Both the position numbers and the translations under genes were made by a program. From assembly GCA_020630795.1 (NCBI GenBank), contig JAHDIK010000007.1, positions 19,170 through 83,169 of the forward strand: a stretch of DNA of 64,000 nt, read 5' to 3'. The DNA comes from Colwellia sp. Its GTDB lineage: Bacteria > Pseudomonadota > Gammaproteobacteria > Enterobacterales > Alteromonadaceae. The notes beneath the pieces were generated by a model. It saw only the letters and a list, made by a program, of their open reading frames with translations, searched no databases and had not been told where the DNA came from. This document shows positions 45,743 to 54,342 of the stretch, piece by piece. Position 1 is the stretch's first letter. Each line of letters starts with the position of its first letter.

Positions 45743-46636
45743 TTAAACAACCGAACAATTACGTCCGTCATGTTTTGCCTGATATAATTTATCGTCAGCT
45801 CGGTTAATAACATCACAATGACTTTCATCGTTTTCGTGTGATTCTGAAATACCAATACTCACAGATACAGATATAGAGTTATTGCCGCCTTGGATGCTTG
45901 TTTGATGAATAGTAAGCCTGATTTTTTCAGCTAATTCATGAGCTGATTCTTTCGTGGTTTGTGGCAAAAGTAAACAAAACTCTTCACCACCAAAACGCGC
46001 TAATACATCGTATAACCTTCGATTGGTCTCACACAAATGCGCTGTACTTTGAATAACTAAATCTCCTACAGCATGGCCATATGTGTCATTCACTTGTTTA
46101 AACAAATCAATATCAATCATTAGTACTGAATAAACGTCGTTGTTACGTTTAAATCGAGAGAATTCATTTTCAGATATTTCGTTAAAAGCACGCCTATTCA
46201 GTAACCCTGTTAAAGGGTCTGTTCTTGATAAACGTTCAAGCTCTTGTTCGTAGTTTTTCTGCTCTGTTACATCGCGTTCAATCGCGACAAAATGAGTAAC
46301 TTCATTTTGTTCATTTTTAAGGGGGAGAATATTCATATCAAGCCAATATTCTTGACCCGATTTTGAATAGTTTTTGATGGTTACCCTAACAGGTTGCTTG
46401 TTTTCTATAGCGATTCTAATTTCACGTTTTGTATTGGCGTCTGTTTTCTCACCTTGCAACATTCGTGGGTTTTGCCCTATTGCTTCATTTTTTGAATAAC
46501 CGGTTAGCTGGGTAAACGCTTTATTAACATAAACAATTTCAGGTCCAGGATCATTGATAGCATCAGCCGATGTAACAATAACTACGTCCATCGCGTTCTC
46601 TACAATATCTTTGAAGTTTAGATCCAACTCGTTCAT
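45743..46636 (-). CDS. PAS-GGDEF diguanylate cyclase
   Basis: A 297-residue cytoplasmic c-di-GMP synthase. The PAS domain (12-125) is of the LOV-like subclass but has GQNP at 54-57, with Pro57 where photoactive LOV proteins have the flavin-binding Cys, so blue-light photochemistry is not expected. The GGDEF domain (135-297) has GGEEF at 216-220 and the inhibitory I-site RLYD at 207-210, so it looks active and product-inhibited. AAGGG precedes the ATG. It is a single gene. Confidence 0.92.
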   Translation of the reverse strand: MNELDLNFKDIVENAMDVVIVTSADAINDPGPEIVYVNKAFTQLTGYSKNEAIGQNPRMLQGEKTDANTKREIRIAIENKQPVRVTIKNYSKSGQEYWLDMNILPLKNEQNEVTHFVAIERDVTEQKNYEQELERLSRTDPLTGLLNRRAFNEISENEFSRFKRNNDVYSVLMIDIDLFKQVNDTYGHAVGDLVIQSTAHLCETNRRLYDVLARFGGEEFCLLLPQTTKESAHELAEKIRLTIHQTSIQGGNNSISVSVSIGISESHENDESHCDVINRADDKLYQAKHDGRNCSVV

Positions 46637-46750
46637 TACCCTTCCCTTTTAGAATGAATGCTTGCACACGCCATAAGTAGCACTATAAATATGCCAAAAC
46701 AATATAACCTAAAATATGTACAGCAATTATAGCTAAACTATTGAAAAACG

Positions 46751-47674
46751 TTAGCGTTTCCAGAGTACATTAACAAGTGCACCCGCAATGACTAACCCAC
46801 CACCAATAATCGTGGTAAGAATAGGCACCTCGCTAAAGAAAAACCAACCAATTAATACCGAGAATATAACCTGCACGTATGCATAAGCGGTTGCTTTGTT
46901 CGCATCGGCACTATGCAGCGCCTTGGTAAGGCCTATTTGGCCAACTTGAGTAAATACTCCCACTAAAATTAACAAACCTAAAATTGGCAATGTAGGCATT
47001 ACAAAATCGCTGCCTAACAAAATAACGGAAATAGGAAGCGCGACAAAAGGAAAGTAAAAAACAATAACCGAGCTGTCTTCTGTTTTTGTTAACTTTTTAA
47101 TAATGATATACGCAACAGCACTAATAAAAGCACCTAAAATACCTGCACCAATACTTACCCACGAATACGGCATATGATAATCAGGATTATAAAGCTGTAA
47201 ATTAGGCGAAACGATAACGCCAAGCCCAATCAAACTCATTACAATACATAACAACGTTGAGCGCTGAATAGTTTCTTTCAAAAAGAAAACCGCTAAAACA
47301 GCCGTAAAAACTGGGTGAAGGTACTGTAAAATAGTTGCTTCAGCTAACGGCAAGCTCGTTACCGAGTAATAAACAAAAAATAAACCTAACGCCCCCACTG
47401 CGCCACGCGTTATTAGCAGTGGTTTATTGTTTCCCCATGGCGAAATATTCTTTCTTTTTATATCTGCGTAACTTAAAAATACCGACACGATAGAACGCGC
47501 TGCAACAATTTCGAGTACAGGAATTCCGTACGTACTTACCGATTTAACACAGGCACTCATTAGTGCGAAACCAAGCGCAGAAATAATCATATACCACACG
47601 CTCATCGGCACTGAGTTCTTAACAGACATTATCATTGAAGGCATTTCAACATAGGAAAGTAATAGAACCCGCAT
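46751..47674 (-). CDS. EamA/DMT-family transporter
   Basis: A 307-residue membrane protein with about ten helices arranged as two EamA repeats (roughly 25-155 and 165-305); 'EATILQYLHPVFTAVLAVFFLKE' ends the first, as usual in this family. Typical cargo is amino acids or other small metabolites, exported. The start is uncertain: no strong Shine-Dalgarno precedes the ATG at 47674, and later in-frame ATGs at codons 11, 14 and 16 would also leave a complete transporter. Confidence 0.85.
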   Translation of the reverse strand: MRVLLLSYVEMPSMIMSVKNSVPMSVWYMIISALGFALMSACVKSVSTYGIPVLEIVAARSIVSVFLSYADIKRKNISPWGNNKPLLITRGAVGALGLFFVYYSVTSLPLAEATILQYLHPVFTAVLAVFFLKETIQRSTLLCIVMSLIGLGVIVSPNLQLYNPDYHMPYSWVSIGAGILGAFISAVAYIIIKKLTKTEDSSVIVFYFPFVALPISVILLGSDFVMPTLPILGLLILVGVFTQVGQIGLTKALHSADANKATAYAYVQVIFSVLIGWFFFSEVPILTTIIGGGLVIAGALVNVLWKR

Positions 47675-47833
47675 TTTACGTCGTTCTGCTATAAAAGAGT
47701 AGCTTTGTAATACACGACTTATTTACTAAAAATAATCGAGTGTTTTTTCATTTTGGACAGTTTAGCCATATTTTAGAAAACGCTTCGTACGTAAACTTGT
47801 CATCATTAACACGATACATTTGCAGAGAACTTT

Positions 47834-48538
47834 ATGTCGAACTTAGCTTCTAAAATTTTATTTTCAGTTTTTGCGCTTACTCTTAGTACAGCAAGTTATG
47901 CATCACTTATTACTAATGGCAGCTTTGAACAAACAAAGTTTGACGACAACACTACGTCTAAAGGTGCTGTGTTTAATAGCGATTTACAATCCTATGAAAA
48001 TAAAAGAAAAGCATGGGACATTTTCCAATCTGTACCAGGTTGGGTAACAAGTTTTGGTAATGGTATTGAGCTTCAAAAAAACGTAGTAACTAAATCACAA
48101 GACGGTCAACACCACGTAGAATTAGACTCGCATCAACATGGCGCATCAAATGCAGTAATGACACAAACCGTTGACTCATTAACCATTGGTGCAGACTACT
48201 TATTAGAGTTTTACTATAAACCTCGTACAAACAGAAAAAATGACAATGGAATAAACGTATTTTGGTATGACGCGGCTCAAGATTTTAATATCGACATGAG
48301 TGCATTATATGTTGCTGATGGTACAAAGAAAGACACACCAAATTGGGCACTACAAACCGTTATGTTTACTGCTACAGCAGAATCTATGGATTTAAGTTTT
48401 GGTTCATTCGGTAAGCAAAATACATTGGGTGGATTAGTTGATAATGTGTCGTTAGTCGCTGTACCAGAGCCGTCTGTATTACCTTTATTTGCAATCGGCT
48501 TAGGGATGATATTCTTACGTCGTCGTAAGCGCTCTTAA
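47834..48538 (+). CDS. PEP-CTERM anchored exported protein
   Basis: A 234-residue secreted protein. The signal peptide ends near 'ASYA' (21-24). The body begins 'SLITNGSFEQ', as in DUF642/CBM-like beta-sandwich proteins, and ends 'GGLVDNVSLVAVPEPS'. A PEP-CTERM sorting tail follows: VPEPS, a transmembrane helix and RRRKRS. Exosortase (EpsH/XrtA-like) would process it and an exopolysaccharide system is usually linked; neither is in this window. I see no convincing -24/-12 promoter. Confidence 0.85.
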   Translation: MSNLASKILFSVFALTLSTASYASLITNGSFEQTKFDDNTTSKGAVFNSDLQSYENKRKAWDIFQSVPGWVTSFGNGIELQKNVVTKSQDGQHHVELDSHQHGASNAVMTQTVDSLTIGADYLLEFYYKPRTNRKNDNGINVFWYDAAQDFNIDMSALYVADGTKKDTPNWALQTVMFTATAESMDLSFGSFGKQNTLGGLVDNVSLVAVPEPSVLPLFAIGLGMIFLRRRKRS

Positions 48539-48576
48539 TAATTAATTAATCAAAGTACGTTAATCAACACATTCAA

Positions 48577-48609
48577 AAAGCGCTAGTGTCACGTAAACAA
48601 CAGCGCTTT
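48577..48609 (-). terminator. Hairpin overlapping the end of the AraC-HDOD gene
   Basis: AAAGCGCT/AGCGCTTT stem with a 17-base loop. On the minus strand it ends in a T-run, and the AraC-HDOD stop codon lies inside it. It also faces the end of the plus-strand PEP-CTERM gene. Confidence 0.5.
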
Positions 48610-49740
48610 GATTTCATCAAAATTATCTACCGACAATAACTCTGCTTTTTGTAATAAATGGTCATAATCAGTATGACCTGCCGCAAAACAATACAAACAA
48701 GACAAAATAAACAATAGCAGTTCATCTTGTATTGCCCCTTTTGCCTTGTTGCGACTAACCTTATCAAGGTGATTTAATTGCTTAACAACACCCGCATCAA
48801 TATGCCATAACGAAAGCATTAACGCAGAACTTGAAAATATACTAATGCCCATTGATTCTTGAATATGTGCATTGAGCGACGTTAGCTCCTCTATCCCTTG
48901 TAAAGAATGAAGCATTAATTGATATTTATGCGCATTTTTATGGCTTAATAGAAACACACCCAACAACGCAAACACCAATACTTGTTCAGTTTGAACATTG
49001 TCAAACTTAACTTTATTCTTTAACGACTTACGCACCAGTTTAAAGAGCAATGGAGCAATTAAAAAAGCTTTTGAATATTGGTCGATTACCGCTTGCTGTA
49101 CATGTTCTTGCAATGCATCTTTTACTGCATACACAACGGCAAAATTAATCACGGTATTAACACCTAAATTTCGGCTAATAGCTTCTTGTATATTACTAGG
49201 CGTTTTACCGTAAATTGCCATACTTGCTTGCCCCATAACACGCGCTGAAAAAATAGGGTCTTTACTAATAATGTCAGTTGTTCGGTTAACATCTAAAGCG
49301 CCACTTTCTTTTTCTTGAAGCAATAATCTGCAACTGTCAGACATGGGTGGAATGTGTTGGGCTATATGCGTTAATTTTTGATAACTCTCATGATGACTTG
49401 AAACCAAAGACAGTTCTCTAAACTGTGATGGTGTTATGCCAAATTTCTGTCTAAACGACCGTTCAAACGTAGCTCGTTCAGAGTAGCCAAGTTTAATCGC
49501 TAATTCGTCAATATTCGTTTGATTGGTTAATAAGGCGTGCACACACAGTTCATTTAAAAATTTTGCGTGTATCAATTTGTAGCTTGTTTCTTCTTGAGAT
49601 AGCTTACGGCGAAAAGACGTCATACTCATCGCAAGTTCAGAGGCACATTGTTCTAACGTTACAGATGCAGGGCAATCACTACTATTAAGCAGGTTATGCA
49701 CGGCTTCTATTAACCCCATAGGTTGTGTTGTTTTATTCAT
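48589..49740 (-). CDS. AraC-type HTH fused to an HDOD domain
   Basis: A 383-residue protein. An AraC/XylS DNA-binding domain is at the N-terminus (about 10-110: 'ASELAMSMTSFRRKLSQEE', 'IDELAIKLGYSERATFERSFRQKFGITPSQFR'). An HDOD domain follows (about 125-330) with 'IPPMSDSCRLLLQ', 'IISKDPIFSARVMGQAS' and 'NIQEAISRNLGVNTVINF'. HDOD domains relate to HD phosphohydrolases but usually lack the HD metal pair and act in signalling. AraC proteins normally carry the sensor domain first; this order is unusual. Ligand and targets are unknown. Confidence 0.78.
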   Translation of the reverse strand: MNKTTQPMGLIEAVHNLLNSSDCPASVTLEQCASELAMSMTSFRRKLSQEETSYKLIHAKFLNELCVHALLTNQTNIDELAIKLGYSERATFERSFRQKFGITPSQFRELSLVSSHHESYQKLTHIAQHIPPMSDSCRLLLQEKESGALDVNRTTDIISKDPIFSARVMGQASMAIYGKTPSNIQEAISRNLGVNTVINFAVVYAVKDALQEHVQQAVIDQYSKAFLIAPLLFKLVRKSLKNKVKFDNVQTEQVLVFALLGVFLLSHKNAHKYQLMLHSLQGIEELTSLNAHIQESMGISIFSSSALMLSLWHIDAGVVKQLNHLDKVSRNKAKGAIQDELLLFILSCLYCFAAGHTDYDHLLQKAELLSVDNFDEIKALLFT

Positions 49741-49946
49741 GCTATTCCAAACTAAAACAATCCATAAAAAACTATTATGAAAGCTATGTGCCGTAACGGC
49801 AAGTAACCTTTTCTAAAGCGATGCAACAACCTTCACGTAAATATTATTCATCTATAATTGAAAAATAAATAACATTATTTCTGCAAAACGATATAAGCTT
49901 TACCTGACATTTACCGATTTAGATGAACCTAATTGCGAGAAAGTTA

Positions 49947-50834
49947 ATGGCATATACATTACCACCTGTACACCTGCTTACTATATTTGAAGCCGCAGCT
50001 CGTTTAGAGAGTTTTAAAGCGGCAAGTGAGGAACTATTTATAACGCCCTCAGCAGTAAGCCACCAAGTAAAGGCCCTTGAAGAACACTTAGGTTTTGAGT
50101 TATTTCAACGGAAAAGCCGTGGTGTAGCCATAAATCCAGCGGGTAAAATGTACCTCCATCATATTCAACAAGGCCTTTCAGCCATCGAAGAAGGCACAAA
50201 AAAAATCAGGCATAGGTTTTCATCACCTACGTTAAAAATTTCATGTTTCACCACCTTAGCAAGCAACATTATTATTCCGCAAATAGGGGCGTTTCAAGAC
50301 TCTCACCCCGATATAGATCTAAGAATAGAAACAGGCAACCAAGTCGCCGACTTACGCTACGACGACGTTGACTTAGCAATTAGAGTGGGCGACGGTAACT
50401 GGCCTGATGTAGCGGTAAAGAAAATAACAGACTTAAAAATAGCGGCAGTTGCGACACCTGATTTTATTAAAAAGTATCAAATTCATTCCCCCAAAGACGT
50501 TAGTCGAGCACCTTTAATTGATTTAACCTACATGGACGATATATGGAAACAATGGGCAAACGTACTTTCTGTTAACGATATTACAAATAAACGTTCTATA
50601 ACGTTTAGTGATTACGACTCTTCCATCAGAGCCGCCTCCCAAGGGGTGGGTTTAGGGTTAGCAATGTTCCCGATTGAAAACATTCAAGTGGAACGCGGCG
50701 TTATTATAAAACCCTTTAATGAAGATATTCTGTTTCCGAATTCTCTTTACGCTGTATATCGAAAAGAAGACAAAGATCGACACGACATACAATGTTTTTT
50801 AAAGTGGCTACAAAAATCACCTGCATTACAGTAA
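49947..50834 (+). CDS. GcvA-like LysR-family regulator
   Basis: A 295-residue LTTR. 'LPPVHLLTIFEAAARLESFKAASEELFITPSAVSHQVKALEEHLG' style wording is typical of the GcvA/AmpR group (helix-turn-helix about residues 18-45). The effector domain contains 'DLAIRVGDGNWPDV' and 'AASQGVGLGLAMFP'. I chose the ATG at 49947, which gives the normal N-terminus and has GAGA upstream; an ATG eight codons earlier lacks one. Divergent from the AraC-HDOD gene across about 200 bases. Although AmpR relatives control beta-lactamases, the metallo-beta-lactamase lies 5 kb away and a link is not shown. Confidence 0.85.
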   Translation: MAYTLPPVHLLTIFEAAARLESFKAASEELFITPSAVSHQVKALEEHLGFELFQRKSRGVAINPAGKMYLHHIQQGLSAIEEGTKKIRHRFSSPTLKISCFTTLASNIIIPQIGAFQDSHPDIDLRIETGNQVADLRYDDVDLAIRVGDGNWPDVAVKKITDLKIAAVATPDFIKKYQIHSPKDVSRAPLIDLTYMDDIWKQWANVLSVNDITNKRSITFSDYDSSIRAASQGVGLGLAMFPIENIQVERGVIIKPFNEDILFPNSLYAVYRKEDKDRHDIQCFLKWLQKSPALQ

Positions 50835-50962
50835 TAGTTTTTTTCACGTGAATTATATTCATCATTATCGTGAATATTTTCCTTTTGTTTAAAAGCAATC
50901 AAACTCCTACACTTTCATCATTAAGTTATCACTCACTAAAGAACGCTGTTAAGGAAATCACC

Positions 50963-51301
50963 ATGTTGAAAACACTTTTATTATTTAGCTATAGAGTACT
51001 CGCGATAGCGGCTGTACTTAGCCCGATTGCTATCAATTACATGATTAATCATGCTACTGGCTTAAATTCGCCCACTACCGGTGCCATAAACGAAATAGTC
51101 GTATCTTTCATCTATGTTCCGATTATTAGCCTAGCGGTATGTTTAATTGCGATTTACGCGGATAGAAAAATTGTGGAGTATTTAGAAAGCATTAAGCTAA
51201 AAACATTAACACTTTACGGTATGAGTAATAAGCACCATACCAATCAAAATTCTGTTAGAGATATAAAGCTATTTAAAGAATTTAAATATTTTTGTTGTTA
51301 A
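50963..51301 (+). CDS. Small membrane protein, two helices
   Basis: I do not recognise this 112-residue protein. It has two hydrophobic helices (about 8-24 and 45-65) and a basic cytoplasmic tail. The ATG at 50963 has AAGGA upstream; the frame is open back to 50870 but that part looks non-coding. It follows the LysR gene by 128 bases. Function unknown. Confidence 0.5.
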   Translation: MLKTLLLFSYRVLAIAAVLSPIAINYMINHATGLNSPTTGAINEIVVSFIYVPIISLAVCLIAIYADRKIVEYLESIKLKTLTLYGMSNKHHTNQNSVRDIKLFKEFKYFCC

Positions 51302-51361
51302 CAAACCCATTTTACAGTGCTTGCAAACAACGCATTTAAATAAGCAGATCTATACAATAAA

Positions 51362-51389
51362 GCGATAACACATTGCACTGTGTTATCGC
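51362..51389 (-). terminator. Hairpin at the end of the small membrane-protein pair
   Basis: 11-bp stem GCGATAACACA/TGTGTTATCGC with a 6-base loop. It overlaps the stop codon of the minus-strand gene ending at 51383; the T-tract that follows is modest (CTTTATTG). Confidence 0.55.
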
Positions 51390-51835
51390 CGGTTCTCAGC
51401 TAACAACACCCATTGTCTTTTTAAACCAAGTAAATGAAATACACCAATAACCAAACAAATGGCTGAACTCCAAATCCAGAACTCGACGCTTCGGTCCATA
51501 GGATTATTCAGTAAAAAGAAACCAGCAATGCCTCTAAGCAGATAAACGCTAGTAATAAGCACTAATATCGTACGAATAAACGGTAACCGAAAGATAAGAC
51601 CTACGGCTGAAAAAGCGTATAACGCCCATACCGACAGAACACTAAAAATAAACAATGTAATTAAGGTAGGTTGAATACTTCCCTGCTCTGCCATAACAGC
51701 CATTTGTTCGCCAGCACCAAAAAATCGATACCACGGCGCGCCAAAATAAATACATCCCAAATGCAATAGAGCAGCAATAAAGCTTAATGATCCCGCAATA
51801 ACTAAAAATGTGTTTTGTGTTGAGTGATTACGCAT
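51383..51835 (-). CDS. Four-helix membrane protein
   Basis: A 150-residue integral membrane protein with four hydrophobic helices (about 9-30, 57-82, 85-108 and 117-137). 'FFGAGEQMAVMAEQG' between helices one and two is the only distinct motif. It overlaps the upstream DUF4386-like gene by eight bases with AAAGGA ahead of its ATG, so the two are co-translated. Function unknown. Confidence 0.65.
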   Translation of the reverse strand: MRNHSTQNTFLVIAGSLSFIAALLHLGCIYFGAPWYRFFGAGEQMAVMAEQGSIQPTLITLFIFSVLSVWALYAFSAVGLIFRLPFIRTILVLITSVYLLRGIAGFFLLNNPMDRSVEFWIWSSAICLVIGVFHLLGLKRQWVLLAENRR

Positions 51836-52514
51836 ATTCCTTTGCCGATTCTCTTGCTGTATCAGTTGTGTTATTTGAGTTACTTCTTAACAGAGTGGCG
51901 CCTAACCAAGCAAACCAAACAATTTGCCCCACTCCAAAAATCTCCGTAAGCACATCGGCAGGATAAACGGTAAGAATACCTACCAAACCAATGAACAACC
52001 CCAAATAATTGAGAGGAGCTGAGAATTCACGTGCTTTTAATGCGGCAACACTGAGCAATAAAACCCATAATCCACCCACTATTTCATTACCGCCCCCAAT
52101 ACCATCTACCACAATATTAATAACCAGCCACACATTCATGGCTTGTTCGGCATTGTTTGCTGCCATGTTAATGACAGACTCAAGCCCAATGTTTGCAATC
52201 ATACCGCTTGAAATAACGAGGCCTACCCAAATAAAGCCAAAAATAGATGCCGTTTGAGATAATGTGTACGACATTACTTTTAGACGCTGATGAACCGCTA
52301 GCACCAACACGGCTAACAAGATGCCAAATATGACATACATTGTAAGATTAATAATGGAAATACTTAGTTGATTTTCGGTAAGAAAAGCTAATTTTTGAGC
52401 GTGACTTGCTTCAACGGGAAAGTGAAAAAATGCACCAAAAAAAATAAACGCTGAAATATAAATAAGCGCTTCACATATTGCAGCCACTCCGCCTATTTTT
52501 TGTATATTATTCAC
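51828..52514 (-). CDS. DUF4386-like membrane protein
   Basis: A 228-residue protein with six predicted helices, beginning 'QKIGGVAAICEALIYISAFIFF', the usual opening of DUF4386 proteins, and having 'DGIGGGNEIVGGLWVLLLS' in the fourth/fifth helix region. It starts with GTG, supported by AAGG nine bases upstream. It overlaps the next membrane-protein gene by eight bases. Function unknown. Confidence 0.65.
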   Translation of the reverse strand: MNNIQKIGGVAAICEALIYISAFIFFGAFFHFPVEASHAQKLAFLTENQLSISIINLTMYVIFGILLAVLVLAVHQRLKVMSYTLSQTASIFGFIWVGLVISSGMIANIGLESVINMAANNAEQAMNVWLVINIVVDGIGGGNEIVGGLWVLLLSVAALKAREFSAPLNYLGLFIGLVGILTVYPADVLTEIFGVGQIVWFAWLGATLLRSNSNNTTDTARESAKEYA

Positions 52515-52686
52515 ACTTAATCCTTATTTCACATCAACTTATAACAAATAGCTTTGAGTAACTCCAAAAGCATAGCGTTAGCTCATTCTCTACAACGCTA
52601 TCATAATTATGTGAGGTTTAAGAACATGAAAAGTGTAACAAAAATACTAAACTATTATTGACGTTAAACAATAGCACTCGAAAGTT

Positions 52687-53097
52687 TTAGCTATCATCAG
52701 CATCAGGTTTTAGTAATACAATCATTGGTTTACCACCAAAACCGTGTACGTTACATTTAGCGCGTACCACTACTTTTTTAATGTTAGTGGGAATTTTTAT
52801 ATCGCACTCGCTGCGTGTAAAGGGCTGTTCATGATCATGAGGGTGATACAAAACACGCTCTCCAAGCTTATTTCCTCTCAAGTCAACAACTTCCCAACCG
52901 TTAGCGTAATGCTCCCAGCCTTGGTCATTATGCCGAACAGTAGTTCCAAAACACCAATTACCGTTTTCTTCCTGTGTAGCGATTACCTTTGTAACTTGTG
53001 CAAAATCTAGCGATGTGGAGTATTTGTCAGATTTTGCTTCACTAGCAAAAATTGAAGAAGAAAATCCGGTAAGTGTGATCAACAAAAACTTTTTCAT
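52687..53097 (-). CDS. Small exported protein with repeated translation starts
   Basis: A 136-residue secreted protein I cannot assign. From the ATG at 53097 it has a standard signal peptide (MKKFLLITLTGFSSSIFA). The mature part has three Cys and a His-rich 'YHPHDHEQPFTRSEC' segment that could bind metal. Upstream, in the same frame, are three more ATGs, each with its own AGGGA/AGAGA site, in four 15-bp tandem units (53092-53151). Longer products from 53142, 53127 or 53112 would carry charged 5-residue additions before the signal peptide. Confidence 0.6.
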   Translation of the reverse strand: MKKFLLITLTGFSSSIFASEAKSDKYSTSLDFAQVTKVIATQEENGNWCFGTTVRHNDQGWEHYANGWEVVDLRGNKLGERVLYHPHDHEQPFTRSECDIKIPTNIKKVVVRAKCNVHGFGGKPMIVLLKPDADDS

Positions 53098-53151
53098 CAT
53101 GTCCCTTCTCATAGCATCTATTTTCATAATGTCTCTTTTCATAATGTCCCT
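53092..53151 (-). repeat. Four 15-bp tandem units, each with an RBS and ATG
   Basis: Units at 53092-53106, 53107-53121, 53122-53136 and 53137-53151. On the minus strand three read AGGGACATTATGAAA or one- to two-base variants; the unit at 53107-53121 is more diverged. Fifteen bases keep frame, so each unit adds a possible start codon with a Shine-Dalgarno five to seven bases ahead. Confidence 0.85.
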
Positions 53152-53254
53152 ATTAAAAAACAACTAATCGATATCAGTAGTTCACATTACAGAGTGAATA
53201 ACGTTAGTACAATCATAAATCTAACATTTAAGCTTGGGCTTAATTAACCAAACC

Positions 53255-53828
53255 CTACTTTGCTTTGTTTTGAGCGAGAAGCTCCATATACTTATCAAAC
53301 CGATTTTTCCTTGTTTCTGCCCTTTTAGCACTTGTTAAACCGTATGATATGGCGTTAATAGTTGATTTATTGAGTGTTTCAAAAAAAGCTTTAACCTCTA
53401 GTTTACTTTCCAGCTCATTTAAAAAGTCTTGGGGAACTTTCATCTCTTTGAATGAATAAGCATTCGCCCAGCGCCCGTCAGATTTTGCTGCTCGAACATG
53501 TATAAGGCCTGCTTCCATCATTCTATTTTCTTGTATCAGTTGTTCTACGTGTTTTATATTTTTTAACGACCAATTACTGTTACGTTTTCTTGGAGTAATT
53601 CGTTGTAAATATGCTTTGTCGTTTAAGGACTTTTTAATTCCGTCTATCCATCCTCAGCAGAGCACTTCTATCACAACATCATTCCAAGTAACGCTTGGAG
53701 TGTTTGAGTCTTTTTTATAAATTTTTACCCATAGTTCAGTTGCAATAGCATGATTAGCTTTAAGCCAAACTCTTAAATCATTAGGGGTTTCAAATGCTAG
53801 AATTTTTTATGCATCAGGATTCAGCATA
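53255..53828 (-). pseudogene. YdeI/OmpD-associated (bacteriocin-protection-like) family pseudogene
   Basis: One continuous frame from ATG at 53828 encodes a YdeI-type protein ('ILAFETPNDLRVWLKANHAIATELWVKIYKK', 'TPSVTWNDVVIEVLC', 'GWIDGIKKSLNDKAYLQRITPRK', 'GLIHVRAAKSDGRWANAY'). It is broken by TAA at 53807-53809 (codon 7) and TGA at 53654-53656. The TGA stands where the family has Trp in 'CWGWIDG', a single G-to-A change. No frameshift is present and the rest is well kept, so the loss is recent. An internal ATG at 53521 could still give an 88-residue C-terminal fragment. Confidence 0.8.
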
Positions 53829-53881
53829 TAGCTAACCATTTTTAATTAACATGATGAATATGTTATCAATAACTTTACAGT

Positions 53882-54250
53882 TTATTTCGAGCTGAATTGA
53901 TAAAAGCAGAGTTTATTTTTGTCGAGATCTCTCACATACGCTGAAAAGTAAGGGCCGTCTGCGCTTGGCGCTCCTTCGCATGTTCCACCTAACTCAATAA
54001 CTTTATTGTAAAGACGTTTAACTTCGTCATTAGAGCTCAAACTAATACCAACCATGGTTCCGTTGCCATTAGTTGCTGGCTCTTGATTAAAAGGTTTTGC
54101 GATAGCAAATGAAAAATCATTACCTTGCCAAAATACCATTCGCTCTGTTGTAGACAATAGTGTTAAATCAGTGTTTTCAAATAATGCATTATAAAATGCG
54201 GTAGATGCCTTTAAGTCGTTTGTTCCAAGCACGAAATAGTTTATTTTCAT
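53882..54250 (-). CDS. VOC-family (glyoxalase/bleomycin-resistance-like) protein
   Basis: A 122-residue single-domain vicinal-oxygen-chelate protein: 'YFVLGTNDLKASTAFYNALFE' at the start and 'GPYFSAYVRDLDKNKLCFYQF' at the end. The first metal-type His seen in glyoxalases is absent, so it is probably not a lactoylglutathione lyase. Start at 54250 (GGGAT nine bases upstream), ten codons inside the longest frame. Substrate unknown. Confidence 0.8.
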   Translation of the reverse strand: MKINYFVLGTNDLKASTAFYNALFENTDLTLLSTTERMVFWQGNDFSFAIAKPFNQEPATNGNGTMVGISLSSNDEVKRLYNKVIELGGTCEGAPSADGPYFSAYVRDLDKNKLCFYQFSSK

Positions 54251-54342
54251 TTGTATTATCCCTATAAAATTAAAAAACAATCATACGATAATTCTCCTGA
54301 CAATTACTGTCAGTAACATGAATAATTCACCCTATTACTCAT

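Noticed and set aside
47805-47826. Possible -24/-12 (sigma-54) promoter before the PEP-CTERM gene
   Set aside because: The GG element is missing and the spacing to TTGCA is 12 instead of 10.
53654-53656. In-frame TGA after Cys in the YdeI-type gene as a selenocysteine codon
   Set aside because: The family has Trp here (one base change), a second stop (TAA) lies upstream, and the family is not a selenoprotein family.
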